In this document: positions 9,110-17,638 of the stretch, piece by piece | Position numbering within the stretch: position 1 is the first letter of the stretch | Layout of the letters: each line of letters starts with the position of its first letter | NCBI GenBank assembly: GCA_963732925.1 | Contig: CAVTBJ010000005.1 | Coordinates: 124,001-188,000 of the forward strand | DNA: 64,000 nt | Direction of reading: 5' to 3' | DNA from: DASZRZ01 sp963732925 | Lineage (GTDB): Bacteria; Acidobacteriota; Terriglobia; Terriglobales; Acidobacteriaceae | Notes under the pieces: generated by a model | Seen by the model: only the letters and a program-made list of their open reading frames with translations | Databases searched by the model: none | What the model was told of the DNA's origin: nothing | Program-made: the position numbers and the translations under genes

Positions 9110-10930
9110 CTATCGATAACTTGCTGCCTGCAACTCGAACAGCTCGGCATAGCGGCCGTCGAGGGCAGACAACTCTTCGTGACTTCCTTCTTCCGCGATT
9201 CTTCCGTTTTCAAGCACGACAATTCGATCCGCCATGCGGACGGTGGAAAATCGGTGCGAGATGAACAGCGCCGTCTTCCCCATCGTGAGGTCGGCAAAGC
9301 GGGCAAATACCTGGGCTTCGCTGCGGGCGTCCAAGGCAGCGGTGGGCTCATCGAGGATCAGCACCTGGGCATCACGCAGATAGGCGCGCGCCAGCGCGAC
9401 CCGCTGCCACTCTCCTCCAGAGAGGTCGAGTCCGCCTTCAAACCGCCGGCCCAGGATCTGGTCATATTTCTTGGGCAGCTTGGCGATCACTTCGTCCGCC
9501 AGGCTCTTCCTCGCCGCCAATTCCATCCCGTCGAAGTCATGCAACTTGGAGACACAGCCGACGGCGATGTTCTCGCGGGCCGTCATCTCATAGCGCATGA
9601 AGTCCTGAAAAATGACGCCGATCTGCTCGTACAGGTCTTCCAGGTCGTAGTCGCGAAGGTCGATGCCGTCGAGCAGGACCTGCCCTTCGGTGGGATCGTA
9701 GAGGCGAGTCATCAACTTGACGATGGTGGTTTTGCCCTGACCGTTCTCGCCGATCAGTGCCACGCGCTCCCCTGGACGCAGGTGGAAGTTCAGCCGGTCC
9801 AGCACCAGCCGGGAGCTACCCGGATAGCGGAACGACACATTGCGGAACTCAAAGCCGCGCACCATCGGTTTGGGAGCCGGAAGAGCATTCCGCTTGGTGC
9901 GGATGGTGGGCTCCGTGCGGAAGAACGCAATCAGGTCCGTCAGGAACAGCGCCTGGTCCGCAATGCCGGAAGCCGTCGAGAAAATCTGCTGGATATTCGA
10001 TCCGGCCTGCATGATGGCGCCAGACAAAAATACCAGGGTGCCGATGGTGATTTCGCCGTGAACGGTCCGCCAGATCACCAGGGCATAGGCCGAGTAGTAG
10101 CCAATGGTTCCAAACACGGAGAATAACGAGCCAGCCATGAGACGGCGGCGGGAGAGATCGACATTTTCCTCGTAGATTTTGTCGGAAAGCCGGGTAAAGC
10201 GATCAATGATAAAGCCGTTCAGGTTGAGAAGCTTGAGCTCCTTGGCCGCCTCTTTACTGCCCCCCAGCACGCGCAGATAATCCAGCTCGCGCTTCACAGG
10301 TGTCTGGCGGAAATTGGTGACATATCCCAGGAAAGCAAAGTGGCTTTCGCCCAAAAATGCCGGCACCACGCCGACCACGAGCAGCACGAGCAGCCACGGC
10401 GAGAACACCACGATGGAAACAGACAGCGACAACGTGGTGATGACCTGTTGGATCAAGCGGCCGACGGCCTGGATCATCCCCAGGCGATCGGTGGCCTGCA
10501 CTCGCGCCCGCTCCAGGCGATCGTAGAAGACCGGATCTTCGTAGGTCGTGAGGTCCAGTTTGGCGGCGTGCCGCAGCACTTCAATGCTGACGTGACGCGT
10601 GTACTTGTCGGCGAAGAGCGAATCGAGGTAATCGATGGTCCGTGTCAGAACGCCGCTGACCACCACTAGGCCGAACTCTGCCGCAACCAGCCACCACAAC
10701 GAGTGAGGAACCGCCTGACCGCTTTTGACGGTATTCTCGATGTTGTCGATGATCAGCTTGGTAACGAACAGCAGGGCGACCGGCAGCAGAGATGCCACAA
10801 GCCGAAACGCCAGCCCGAGGGCAACCACCAAGGGGCCCGATTCCCAAACGATCTTCAGTACGGGCGGAAGATTGCGAAGCGCCTCCAGGCGCTCACGCCA
10901 TCCACTCCAGAAATTTTCTTGCTCGGCCAT
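9110..10930 (-). CDS. ABC exporter, fused membrane and ATPase domains
   Basis: This 606-residue half-transporter has an N-terminal six-helix membrane domain (about 30-330) and a C-terminal ATPase. Walker A is GENGQGKTT, the Q-loop is IFQDFMRYE, the signature is LSGGE, Walker B is VLILDEP and the switch His is in FISHRFST. It should act as a homodimer in the inner membrane. The glucan synthase gene begins 9 nt downstream, mirroring the functional NdvA-NdvB pairing of exporter and cyclic glucan synthase, so a polysaccharide substrate is likely. Sequence alone does not exclude a peptide or lipid exporter. Its promoter should lie in the 301-nt gap 10931-11231, where I see no gene and no clear promoter boxes. 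Confidence 0.88.
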   Translation of the reverse strand: MAEQENFWSGWRERLEALRNLPPVLKIVWESGPLVVALGLAFRLVASLLPVALLFVTKLIIDNIENTVKSGQAVPHSLWWLVAAEFGLVVVSGVLTRTIDYLDSLFADKYTRHVSIEVLRHAAKLDLTTYEDPVFYDRLERARVQATDRLGMIQAVGRLIQQVITTLSLSVSIVVFSPWLLVLLVVGVVPAFLGESHFAFLGYVTNFRQTPVKRELDYLRVLGGSKEAAKELKLLNLNGFIIDRFTRLSDKIYEENVDLSRRRLMAGSLFSVFGTIGYYSAYALVIWRTVHGEITIGTLVFLSGAIMQAGSNIQQIFSTASGIADQALFLTDLIAFFRTEPTIRTKRNALPAPKPMVRGFEFRNVSFRYPGSSRLVLDRLNFHLRPGERVALIGENGQGKTTIVKLMTRLYDPTEGQVLLDGIDLRDYDLEDLYEQIGVIFQDFMRYEMTARENIAVGCVSKLHDFDGMELAARKSLADEVIAKLPKKYDQILGRRFEGGLDLSGGEWQRVALARAYLRDAQVLILDEPTAALDARSEAQVFARFADLTMGKTALFISHRFSTVRMADRIVVLENGRIAEEGSHEELSALDGRYAELFELQAASYR

Positions 10931-11231
10931 GTCAGTCCAAGACGGCGAAGTTGGTTGACGTTTACCAGCCGGGCGCCCGCAGTGGAAAACTAAGGCAAAC
11001 GACTGGAAATTACATGCTTACGGAAAAAACTGCTCGTATCCCTGCTGTTTTGCAGGGCCTTTTGCAGTGGCACCTAGGGTTAAGCAATTGGAATGCCAGG
11101 GAATGGCCCTGCGCTGCCTCGGATTTCGGCCGCCTGGAAAATCGCAGTCACTTCTATCTTTCGGGATGTGCGCGGGTTCGGGCTGAAGGGAGAGAGTGGG
11201 TTTAGAGGATCAAAGAACTAAGGGTTTCAAC

Positions 11232-12056
11232 TTAGGCCGCGAGCTTGGCAGTACCCTGCAAGACTTGCAGGTAGCGATCGCGGTTGATGTGGAAGCGTCC
11301 GGTGGGAACGGCAATTGCGAGGGCAAACTCGTCGGCGAGCCCTTCGACGGGAACCGCAAGACAACACAGTCCTTCGGAGAATTCTTCCTCGTCGACGGCA
11401 TACCTGCGCCCGCGGATTGCATCGAGTTCGTGCTGGAGTTGATCGCCTCGGGTGATGGTATTCCTGGTGCGGGCGCTCAGGTCGTGTTTGGAAAAGTAGG
11501 TTTTGACCCGGACTGCGTCCGCCAGGGCGAGGAGGAGCTTCCCCGAGGCCCGGGCATGGGCGCTGCCGCTGTATCCGTGCGGAACTTCGGCGGCGTGCAC
11601 GGGAGAGCGACCGCGCGCGGAGGCCACCACAACGATGCTCTCGTCGATCCAGCCACTGGCGTAGGCGGTTTCCCCGGTTGCCGAAACAATCGCCCGCACC
11701 ATGGGGGCGAGCAATTCCGGGGGCGCTAACTGGCGGCGAAACCCTTCGGCGACCGAACCTGCCGCCAGCCCCAGCACATAGCGGTTCTGCACGCTCTTTC
11801 GGATAATACCCGTCCCGCTGAGAGTGTGAATCAGGTGATAGGTCACCTGCCGCGGGATGCGCAGAGTGTCGCTGATCTCCTTGGCCCGCAGGCCATTGGG
11901 GGTGTGGGAAATGGCCAGCACAATGGAGATGGCGCGGGCAGCGGACTGCACGCGCGGCCTGGGAACGTTCTCTGCGGGCGCCGGCGCTTGCTCTGGCGCT
12001 GGGGGCGGCTGATCGTTGTGGAACGTCCGGCCACTCGTGTTCTTTTCCTCCCCCAT
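11232..12056 (-). CDS. IclR family transcriptional regulator
   Basis: This 274-residue protein has a proline-rich tail (1-35), a winged helix-turn-helix (about 36-100, including GLRAKEISDTLRIPRQVTYHLIHTL) and the IclR effector-binding domain (about 110-270, with GKLLLALAD and EFSEGLCCLAVPV). IclR proteins regulate catabolic operons in response to small acids or aromatics. It is the last gene of the catabolic operon and begins 9 nt after the mandelate-racemase-type gene, with AAGGAC as Shine-Dalgarno. It is the natural candidate for binding the CGATAATCGATT elements upstream, but that is inference. Confidence 0.92.
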   Translation of the reverse strand: MGEEKNTSGRTFHNDQPPPAPEQAPAPAENVPRPRVQSAARAISIVLAISHTPNGLRAKEISDTLRIPRQVTYHLIHTLSGTGIIRKSVQNRYVLGLAAGSVAEGFRRQLAPPELLAPMVRAIVSATGETAYASGWIDESIVVVASARGRSPVHAAEVPHGYSGSAHARASGKLLLALADAVRVKTYFSKHDLSARTRNTITRGDQLQHELDAIRGRRYAVDEEEFSEGLCCLAVPVEGLADEFALAIAVPTGRFHINRDRYLQVLQGTAKLAA

Positions 12057-12065
12057 GATCTGTCC

Positions 12066-13169
12066 TTAACGGCTCTCGACCAGCTCTGCGTTACGGTGCG
12101 ACGCTTTCTCAATCGCCTCCCAGTTGAGAACGATTCCCGCTCCCGGCTCTTCGCTGGGCCTGAATTTTCCATCCTGCAGGCGGGGAATGCGCTGCAGGAG
12201 CCGCTCCAGCGGGTCCGCTCCGGTGTCTTCGGGCACAACTTCCACCGATTCCACCGAGGAAAAAGCGCAGGCAAGATGCAGATGCAGCGGATGCCACACG
12301 TGCGGAAACACGTTTTTTCCTACGCCGTGGGCATGGTGAATTGCCTCGATCGCACCCGTGATGCCGCCACAGGTTGTGGCGTCCACACGCAGGATGCCAA
12401 TCCCCGAGATCAGCTCTCCCAGCGCGCGCGAGTTCTGCACGTCTTCGCCTGCGGCAATGGGGGTGACCAGAAAGGTTTGCAGTTCGTGGGTCATGCGCCA
12501 GTCCGAGGCCACAAAGGGATCTTCCAGAAAGTCCAGGCCGTAGTCATCCAGGTCGCGGCAGAACCGTTGGGCTTCGGTCAGCGATGCCCAGCTCCAGTGA
12601 GCATCGGCGGCCATCGGCCCGGCGGGATTTTTAGTGACGGCGGCCAGGTAGTCGCGGTCAAACTCGGGGTCGTTGCCGTTGAGCATGATCTTGACCCGGC
12701 TGTAGCCGCAGTCAAACAGCCGCGCGATTTCATCGACAATATCCGGGATGGTGCGCAGATCCATGTAGTAGCCCGCCACCGCGGTAGCATCCACTTCGGT
12801 GCGCAGGCCACCCAGCAGACGGAACAACGGCATTTGGGCCTGTTTCGCCAGGAGATCCCAGCAGGCGATATCCAGAAGACTGAAGGCACGGGGAAAGGAA
12901 GCACGCCCGGGGGCATTTGAGTTTTCCAGGGATGCAATCAGCTGGGCGCGCATGAGAGGATCGCGCCCCAGCACGCGCCGCCCGACCATTTCCAGAGAAT
13001 CATAAAGCGGGGTTCCGCGCGTGTAGCCGAGGGCTTCTCCCACAATTCCGGAGTCGGTCTGGAGTCGGAGCGCCACATAATCGCGGGTGCGAATCTGGGT
13101 GGTGCCGAGACTTAGAACCCTGGGAAGCGGTATGCGGCACTCGGCAATCTGGATTTGCGATATCTTCAT
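12066..13169 (-). CDS. Mandelate racemase/muconate lactonizing enzyme family protein
   Basis: This 367-residue enolase-superfamily enzyme abstracts an alpha-proton from a carboxylate. The capping domain (1-125) is followed by a TIM barrel. Visible catalytic residues are the Lys of SRVKIMLNG, Mg ligands in ADAHWSW, FLEDPF and AAGED, an Asp in RVDATTCGG and the His of FPHVWHPLHLH; a His-Asp dyad points to the mandelate racemase subgroup (acid-sugar dehydratases and racemases) rather than the muconate cycloisomerase subgroup. I choose the ATG at 13169 over an in-frame start 120 nt upstream because GGAG lies 8 nt before it and homology begins there. It follows the isomerase/VOC fusion by 55 nt. 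Confidence 0.9.
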   Translation of the reverse strand: MKISQIQIAECRIPLPRVLSLGTTQIRTRDYVALRLQTDSGIVGEALGYTRGTPLYDSLEMVGRRVLGRDPLMRAQLIASLENSNAPGRASFPRAFSLLDIACWDLLAKQAQMPLFRLLGGLRTEVDATAVAGYYMDLRTIPDIVDEIARLFDCGYSRVKIMLNGNDPEFDRDYLAAVTKNPAGPMAADAHWSWASLTEAQRFCRDLDDYGLDFLEDPFVASDWRMTHELQTFLVTPIAAGEDVQNSRALGELISGIGILRVDATTCGGITGAIEAIHHAHGVGKNVFPHVWHPLHLHLACAFSSVESVEVVPEDTGADPLERLLQRIPRLQDGKFRPSEEPGAGIVLNWEAIEKASHRNAELVESR

Positions 13170-13224
13170 TGATGATCTCCACAAGCTGGTGTCGCCAGTA
13201 ACCCACTCCAGCTCGGTTTTCGCG

Positions 13225-14094
13225 TCAGCGTTCCGGCATGGCAGGATGCCATAGCCGTCCCGAATAGTCCTTCTGATAGGCCTTGCCATTGGGATAGCTC
13301 ACCAGTTCCATCTGCATGCCCCAGGGCGTAAGGAAATAAATCCAGGTCTGCCCGGCGCTTGGCCCGCCGTCCCGAATCGTAGGCTCTCCCTGCACGTGCA
13401 CCCCTTTGGACTTAAGGTATGCGAGCGCTCTGTCGAAGTCATCGACATAAAGCGCAATATGGTGGCCGCCATGGTCGCTGTTCTTCGGCCATTCCGTGCG
13501 CTGGTCCGGAGAGCTGTACTCGAACAGCTCGAAGTTGATCCCATTCTTGCAACGCAAAAACTGGATCTTCTTGATCACGGCACGGCCGTGAACACCAAGA
13601 TGAGTTTGCATCCAGTCCGAATCGGAGCTGATGGGACCCAGGGGATAAAAGCGCGTGCACCCAATAACTTCGATAAAGAAACGCGTGGCAGCCTCGATAT
13701 CGGGGACGGTGACTCCGAAGTGGTCCGTGCCTCGCAGGCCGGGGATTCCGCCAGCATTCGAAGTCTTGGAGCTCTCTGCCGATCCGGCCCGGGATTGAGT
13801 GGCCGCGTGCTCCGTCATCCGAGGATCATTCGGGTGCGTGGCCAGTGGATGCACCGTAATGGTCATATATGGAAAGAGGGGAAGAGACGAAAGTGCCGCA
13901 TGCAACTCGTCCGTGTTGTGGGCGTTCCAGATGCCCCAGTTGGCCCGTTGTCCCGGAACCCGCCACAGGCGCAGGAGGACCCCGCTCTCGGCAAGTTCGC
14001 GGGCACGCGCTGCTTCCTGTTCGCGCAGGGATTTCTCCGCTTCGCTCCCGCCTTCAATACGGCCCGTGATTTCAATGTGAACCAGAAACTCCAT
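13225..14094 (-). CDS. Muconolactone isomerase-VOC (glyoxalase fold) fusion protein
   Basis: The 289-residue protein joins two families. Residues 1-92 match muconolactone delta-isomerase: REQEAARARELAESG, LLRLWRVPGQRANWGIWNA and LPLFPYMTITVHPLATHPNDP follow the family pattern closely. A low-complexity linker (about 93-120) leads to a vicinal-oxygen-chelate domain (about 121-285) with likely metal ligands in TDHFGV, HHIALYV and MQMELVSYP. The isomerase moves the double bond of muconolactone-like enol-lactones; VOC enzymes are metal-dependent isomerases, epimerases, lyases or dioxygenases. The fusion suggests consecutive steps on a lactone or cyclised acid. It lies between the E1 and mandelate-racemase-type genes in one operon. 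There is no frame disturbance across the linker, so the fusion is real in this sequence. Confidence 0.88.
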   Translation of the reverse strand: MEFLVHIEITGRIEGGSEAEKSLREQEAARARELAESGVLLRLWRVPGQRANWGIWNAHNTDELHAALSSLPLFPYMTITVHPLATHPNDPRMTEHAATQSRAGSAESSKTSNAGGIPGLRGTDHFGVTVPDIEAATRFFIEVIGCTRFYPLGPISSDSDWMQTHLGVHGRAVIKKIQFLRCKNGINFELFEYSSPDQRTEWPKNSDHGGHHIALYVDDFDRALAYLKSKGVHVQGEPTIRDGGPSAGQTWIYFLTPWGMQMELVSYPNGKAYQKDYSGRLWHPAMPER

Positions 14095-14148
14095 TGCTGC
14101 GCCTCTGCATGGTGGAAACTAAAAACGCGCCTAAAGCCGGAGAGCCGC

Positions 14149-16170
14149 TTACACCCACAACTTGCGGAGGGCTTCCGCGATCCGCTCCGGAGTCGGAATA
14201 AGCTCCCGCATGAGCACGGGCGAAGCCGGAATACGAACATTAGGAGTCGCGACCCGCGCAGACTTCAAAGAAATCTCGATTGCCTGCAATCTCCTGCAGA
14301 CGTGCCACGATCTCCGCGCCAAAGCCGCCCGGTACGATTGGCTTCATGCGCCACGACGACCCGTCCGGCAGGCATTCTTCACTGCGGACAGAAGGGTTTC
14401 CTCATCCAGCGGGTTCAACCAGCGAAGATCAAGAACGCCTACCCCGCGTTTCTCCTTCTGAGCTTTTCCGCCGCATCCAGCGCAGGCTTCAGCATGGTTC
14501 CCCAGGTGACGATCAGTGCATCTTTGCCCTGGCTGGTGGAGACGCGCTTTGCCAATGGGCTCGACATCGTTTTCGGTCTGAACCGGACCCGTGGTCTGAT
14601 ATAGACCGCGCGCCTCGAAAACGATACAAGGATCGGCGGCGGCGGCGGCACTGCGCAGCAGATCGTAGGCATCCTGGGGCGTCGCCGAGACCGCGACCCG
14701 GATGCCCGGAATGTGCGCCAGCAGCGCCTCCAGGCTCTGCGAGTGCTGCGCGCAGGATCCAGGGGTAACGCCCTGCTGGGTTCGCACCACGATGGGCGCC
14801 CCCGAGCGTCCCTGGGTGATGTAGCGGACGTTCGCTGCCTGGTTGATAATCTGGTCCAGCGCCACCAGCATGAAGTCGGCCCACATGATCTCCACAATCG
14901 GCTTCATGCCACAGAGGGCTGCTCCCACAGCGGAGCCTAAGATCGCGCTCTCCGAGATGGGAGTATCGAAGACCCGCTGTTCGCCATACTTCTTCTGCAA
15001 ACCACGCGTGGCGCCGAACACGCCTCCGGAGTTGCCCACATCTTCGCCGTAGACCAGGACTTCAGGCCGGGTTTCCAGTTCGCGGTTCAATGCCTCATTT
15101 ACGGCCTGAATGAAAGACAGGGTTTTCTCTTCTCCACCCGCCTTCGAAGCACGGGACGCGGGCGGCCGCCCAATGGGAGCATAAACATGCTTAGAGGCAG
15201 TTGCGGGATCGGGGAGCGGCGAGTCGAGGACTTTCTGTGCCAGCTCCTGAACTTCGGCTTTGACCTGCGTGGAGAGCTCGTCGATTTCCCGCTGGGTCAT
15301 CAAGCCATCGCCAACCAGCGTACCGGAAAGCCGTTCGATGGGATCGCGCGTGCGGGCCTCGTCGCGGTCCTCTTTCGGGCGATAGTGCTCAATGTCGCGG
15401 TTGTAATGACCCCACAAGCGGGGGACACGGCATTCAATCAGCGCTGGGCCAGCGCCTTCGCGGGCCCGTTTGGCAGCCTGCCGAATCGTATCGCGGACAT
15501 CCAGAGGATTGGAGCCGTCGATGGTCACGCCCGGGATTCCATATCCGCTGGCTCGCTGCGCAATGCGGGAAATTTTGAAGGTAACCGAGGTTGGCGTGAG
15601 TTCCGACCAGCCATTGTTTTCGCAAATGATGATCACCGGCAGGCTGCGCGCGGCGGCAAAAGCAATGCCCTCATGCAGGGACCCTTGATTGAACGCGCCG
15701 TCGCCCACCGAGACCACCACCACCCTGCCATTTCCCGCGGACACATTCGCCATCGCCACCCCGCACGCCACGGGAACGCCGGCGCCGACGATGGAGTTTT
15801 CTCCCATGAAGCGACGGTCGGGCGCCATCATGTAGGCCGATCCGCCGCGCCCGCCGTTGACTCCAATTTTGCGATGGCAGATCTCGCCGAAGACCTCCAG
15901 CGGCGAAAGCCCCGAAGCCAATGCCCAGCCGTGTCCCCGGTAAGTGCTCACGATCTGGTCGGTATCTTGCAAACCGGCAACCGTCCCCACCGGGACCGCC
16001 TCCTGGCCCGCGCAGAGGTGGACAGACCCCAGGATCACAGGCGGTGTCGAGGTGCTCAGCTCCAGCGATTTTTGCTCAATCTCGCGAATGAGCATCATCT
16101 GCCTTAACAAGCTGGCCAGATCCGATTTGCTGATGGCGTGCTTCTCTGTCAGGACCGATCGAGTGGACAC
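14149..16170 (-). CDS. 2-oxoacid dehydrogenase E1, fused alpha-beta subunits, frameshifted near 3' end
   Basis: About 673 residues read from a GTG at 16170 (AGGAGGT 6 nt upstream). The alpha half holds the thiamine diphosphate site (GDGAFNQGSLHEG through ENNGWSE); the beta half begins at about residue 350 (LSFIQAVNEALNRELE, VYGEDVGNSGGVFGAT). Such fused E1 proteins resemble acetoin or branched-chain dehydrogenase E1 and decarboxylate a 2-oxoacid for transfer to E2. No E2 or E3 gene is adjacent. Five single-base changes between about 14280 and 14535 shuffle the frame, yet DALIVTWGTMLKPALDAAEK, VVVAHEAN, GGFGAEIVARLQEI and a normal C-terminus ending ALRKLWV all appear in sequence, so the gene is almost certainly intact in the organism. 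Confidence 0.88.
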
Positions 16171-16443
16171 GGTGTACCTCCTAACTTCGCCGAGACCGCG
16201 AAGGTCGAAATGCTATGCCGCGCTCGCCGGTGATGTCAAATAGTCAATCGCACATCACGTAATGAAGCCCTTACCCTGCGCCAGAGGAACTCTCCCGGCA
16301 AATTGGTGAAGCGACAAATTGGGTGAAGCGATGATCAGCGCGAAGCGGAAACGCGGGATCGCTCGCGCCGGGCTTGCGAGTGGGAAGCGCTGAGTAGGCG
16401 GGGAGTGGCAATCCCGGAAAAACGGCTCAGGGTGCCTACGGGT
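16171..16443. other. 273-nt gap between E1 and SDR genes
   Basis: No gene is visible. The E1 Shine-Dalgarno lies at its edge. There is no copy of the CGATAATCGATT element here, so the E1 gene may be read from the upstream SDR promoter. Confidence 0.5.
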
Positions 16444-17253
16444 CTACTGCGAGGCCGTGACGCCGCCGTCCAGGTACAAGGTTTGTCCGGTAACGAAATT
16501 GGAGGCGGACGACGCAAAGAAGAGAACAGCTCCCACAATGTCCTCCGGTTCGGCAATGCGGCCCAGGGGTATGCGCGCGACCAGATTGGCATAGAACTGA
16601 GGATCCTCAAGCCATTGGGCCACCTGCTGAGTCCGAACAAAGGTGGGCGCAAGCAGGTTCACGTTGATTCTGTGCTCTGCCCATTCGGCGGCCAGTTGTT
16701 TACAGAGAATGGGCATCCCTCCCTTGGCCGCGCAGTAGGCGGCAAAGCCACGCCCGCGCAGTGCCAGCAAACTGCGCACCGAGCCAAAATGAATCTGTTT
16801 GCCGCCGCCGCCCTGCCGGATCATGTGGCGGGCAGCGGCCTGAGCCTGAAACATCATGGTTTTCAGGTTGCCGCCAATCACGTGGTCGAAGTTTTCTTCG
16901 GTCACTTCCTCGGCTTTCTCTTCCCGCTGCAGTCCGACGAGGTTCACCAGGATGTGCACTTCTCCGTAGTGCGTGGCGACGTCATCGACCATCCGCTGAG
17001 TATCCTCGACGGAAAAGGCGTCGAAGGTCGCCGCGTAGGAATCGAAGCCACCGCCGCGCAACGCTTCCGCGCAGGCAGCTGCCTTCTCCGGGTTGTGGCC
17101 AGCGATGGCCACCTTCGCGCCCGTTGCGGCCAGGGCATGACTTACGGTAGCGCCAATTCCTCCATAGCCGCCGGTGACGACGGCCACTTTGCCGTCCAGC
17201 CGGAACAGGTCGCGAAGGGACCGCGTTTCTCGGATTTCCATGCTATTGGCCAC
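16444..17253 (-). CDS. SDR family oxidoreductase (gluconate 5-dehydrogenase-like)
   Basis: This 269-residue short-chain dehydrogenase has the cofactor motif TGGYGGIG (about 27-34), an adenine-site Asp in TFDAFSVED, the catalytic Ser in GSVRS and the YCAAK motif (Tyr/Lys). The usual NNAG segment is LVNLVG, an uncommon variant. The C-terminal FVTGQTLYLDGG is typical of the family. Many relatives interconvert keto and hydroxy sugar acids. GTG at 17253 has GGGAGG 5 nt upstream. It is the promoter-proximal gene of the operon that starts at the 17330 operator. Confidence 0.9.
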   Translation of the reverse strand: MANSMEIRETRSLRDLFRLDGKVAVVTGGYGGIGATVSHALAATGAKVAIAGHNPEKAAACAEALRGGGFDSYAATFDAFSVEDTQRMVDDVATHYGEVHILVNLVGLQREEKAEEVTEENFDHVIGGNLKTMMFQAQAAARHMIRQGGGGKQIHFGSVRSLLALRGRGFAAYCAAKGGMPILCKQLAAEWAEHRINVNLLAPTFVRTQQVAQWLEDPQFYANLVARIPLGRIAEPEDIVGAVLFFASSASNFVTGQTLYLDGGVTASQ

Positions 17254-17329
17254 TTCGTCCTCCCGCTGTCATCGTAGAAAGTTTTCAAATTGGTAGTCCG
17301 AGCAAAAGGCGGGACTTCCGGCGTCCATC

Positions 17330-17363
17330 CGATAATCGATTGCTAATTCGAACCAGCTTACCA
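17330..17363. promoter_or_regulatory. Putative operator, copy 2 (CGATAATCGATT element)
   Basis: This element sits in the divergent region between the SDR operon and the aminotransferase gene. It repeats the start of the 1679 element (CGATAATCGATT, two variable bases, TAATT) and also ends in TTACCA after a similar spacer. The 385-nt region 17254-17638 holds this element and the small ORF at 17553-17585; I see nothing else convincing. Confidence 0.6.
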
Positions 17364-17552
17364 TTGCCGATTCCATTTGCAATCTGGATGGGGAAATCGA
17401 GCAGGCAGCAGCGCGCGCATATGCTCTGGCTGTGGCCTGAGAGCGAACCATCTTGATCATTTTGGGTACGTCTGGATGGAATCGGCAGCAAACTTCTTAA
17501 GTGCGCCGCTGATAAGGCCACGTTCTGAAGCTCCTTTGGAGGAGGAATCAAC

Positions 17553-17585
17553 GTGGCTGACAAAAACCCGCCCCAGGTTTATTAA
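17553..17585 (+). CDS. Possible 10-codon leader peptide (MADKNPPQVY)
   Basis: A GTG-initiated ten-codon frame follows an excellent Shine-Dalgarno, GGAGGAGG at 17538-17545, with 7-nt spacing, and ends in TAA 53 nt before the aminotransferase start. The peptide contains Pro-Pro, a context known to slow ribosomes without EF-P. A regulatory leader is possible. The alternative is a chance Shine-Dalgarno or the remnant of a longer gene. Confidence 0.3.
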   Translation: MADKNPPQVY

Positions 17586-17638
17586 TACGAGGAGAGCGGC
17601 GATTCAATCCGGCCTGAAGGGGTTCCCGAGGATTTCGC

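Noticed and set aside
14149..14545. Reading the E1 gene as a decayed pseudogene.
   Set aside because: All conserved C-terminal blocks remain in order and the indels are single bases clustered in 250 nt, which fits sequence error better.
17590..17635. Possible glycine riboswitch before the aminotransferase (GGAGAG followed by CTGAAGGGG).
   Set aside because: The connecting stems do not pair and the second conserved core (GGCAAAAGGA-type) is missing.
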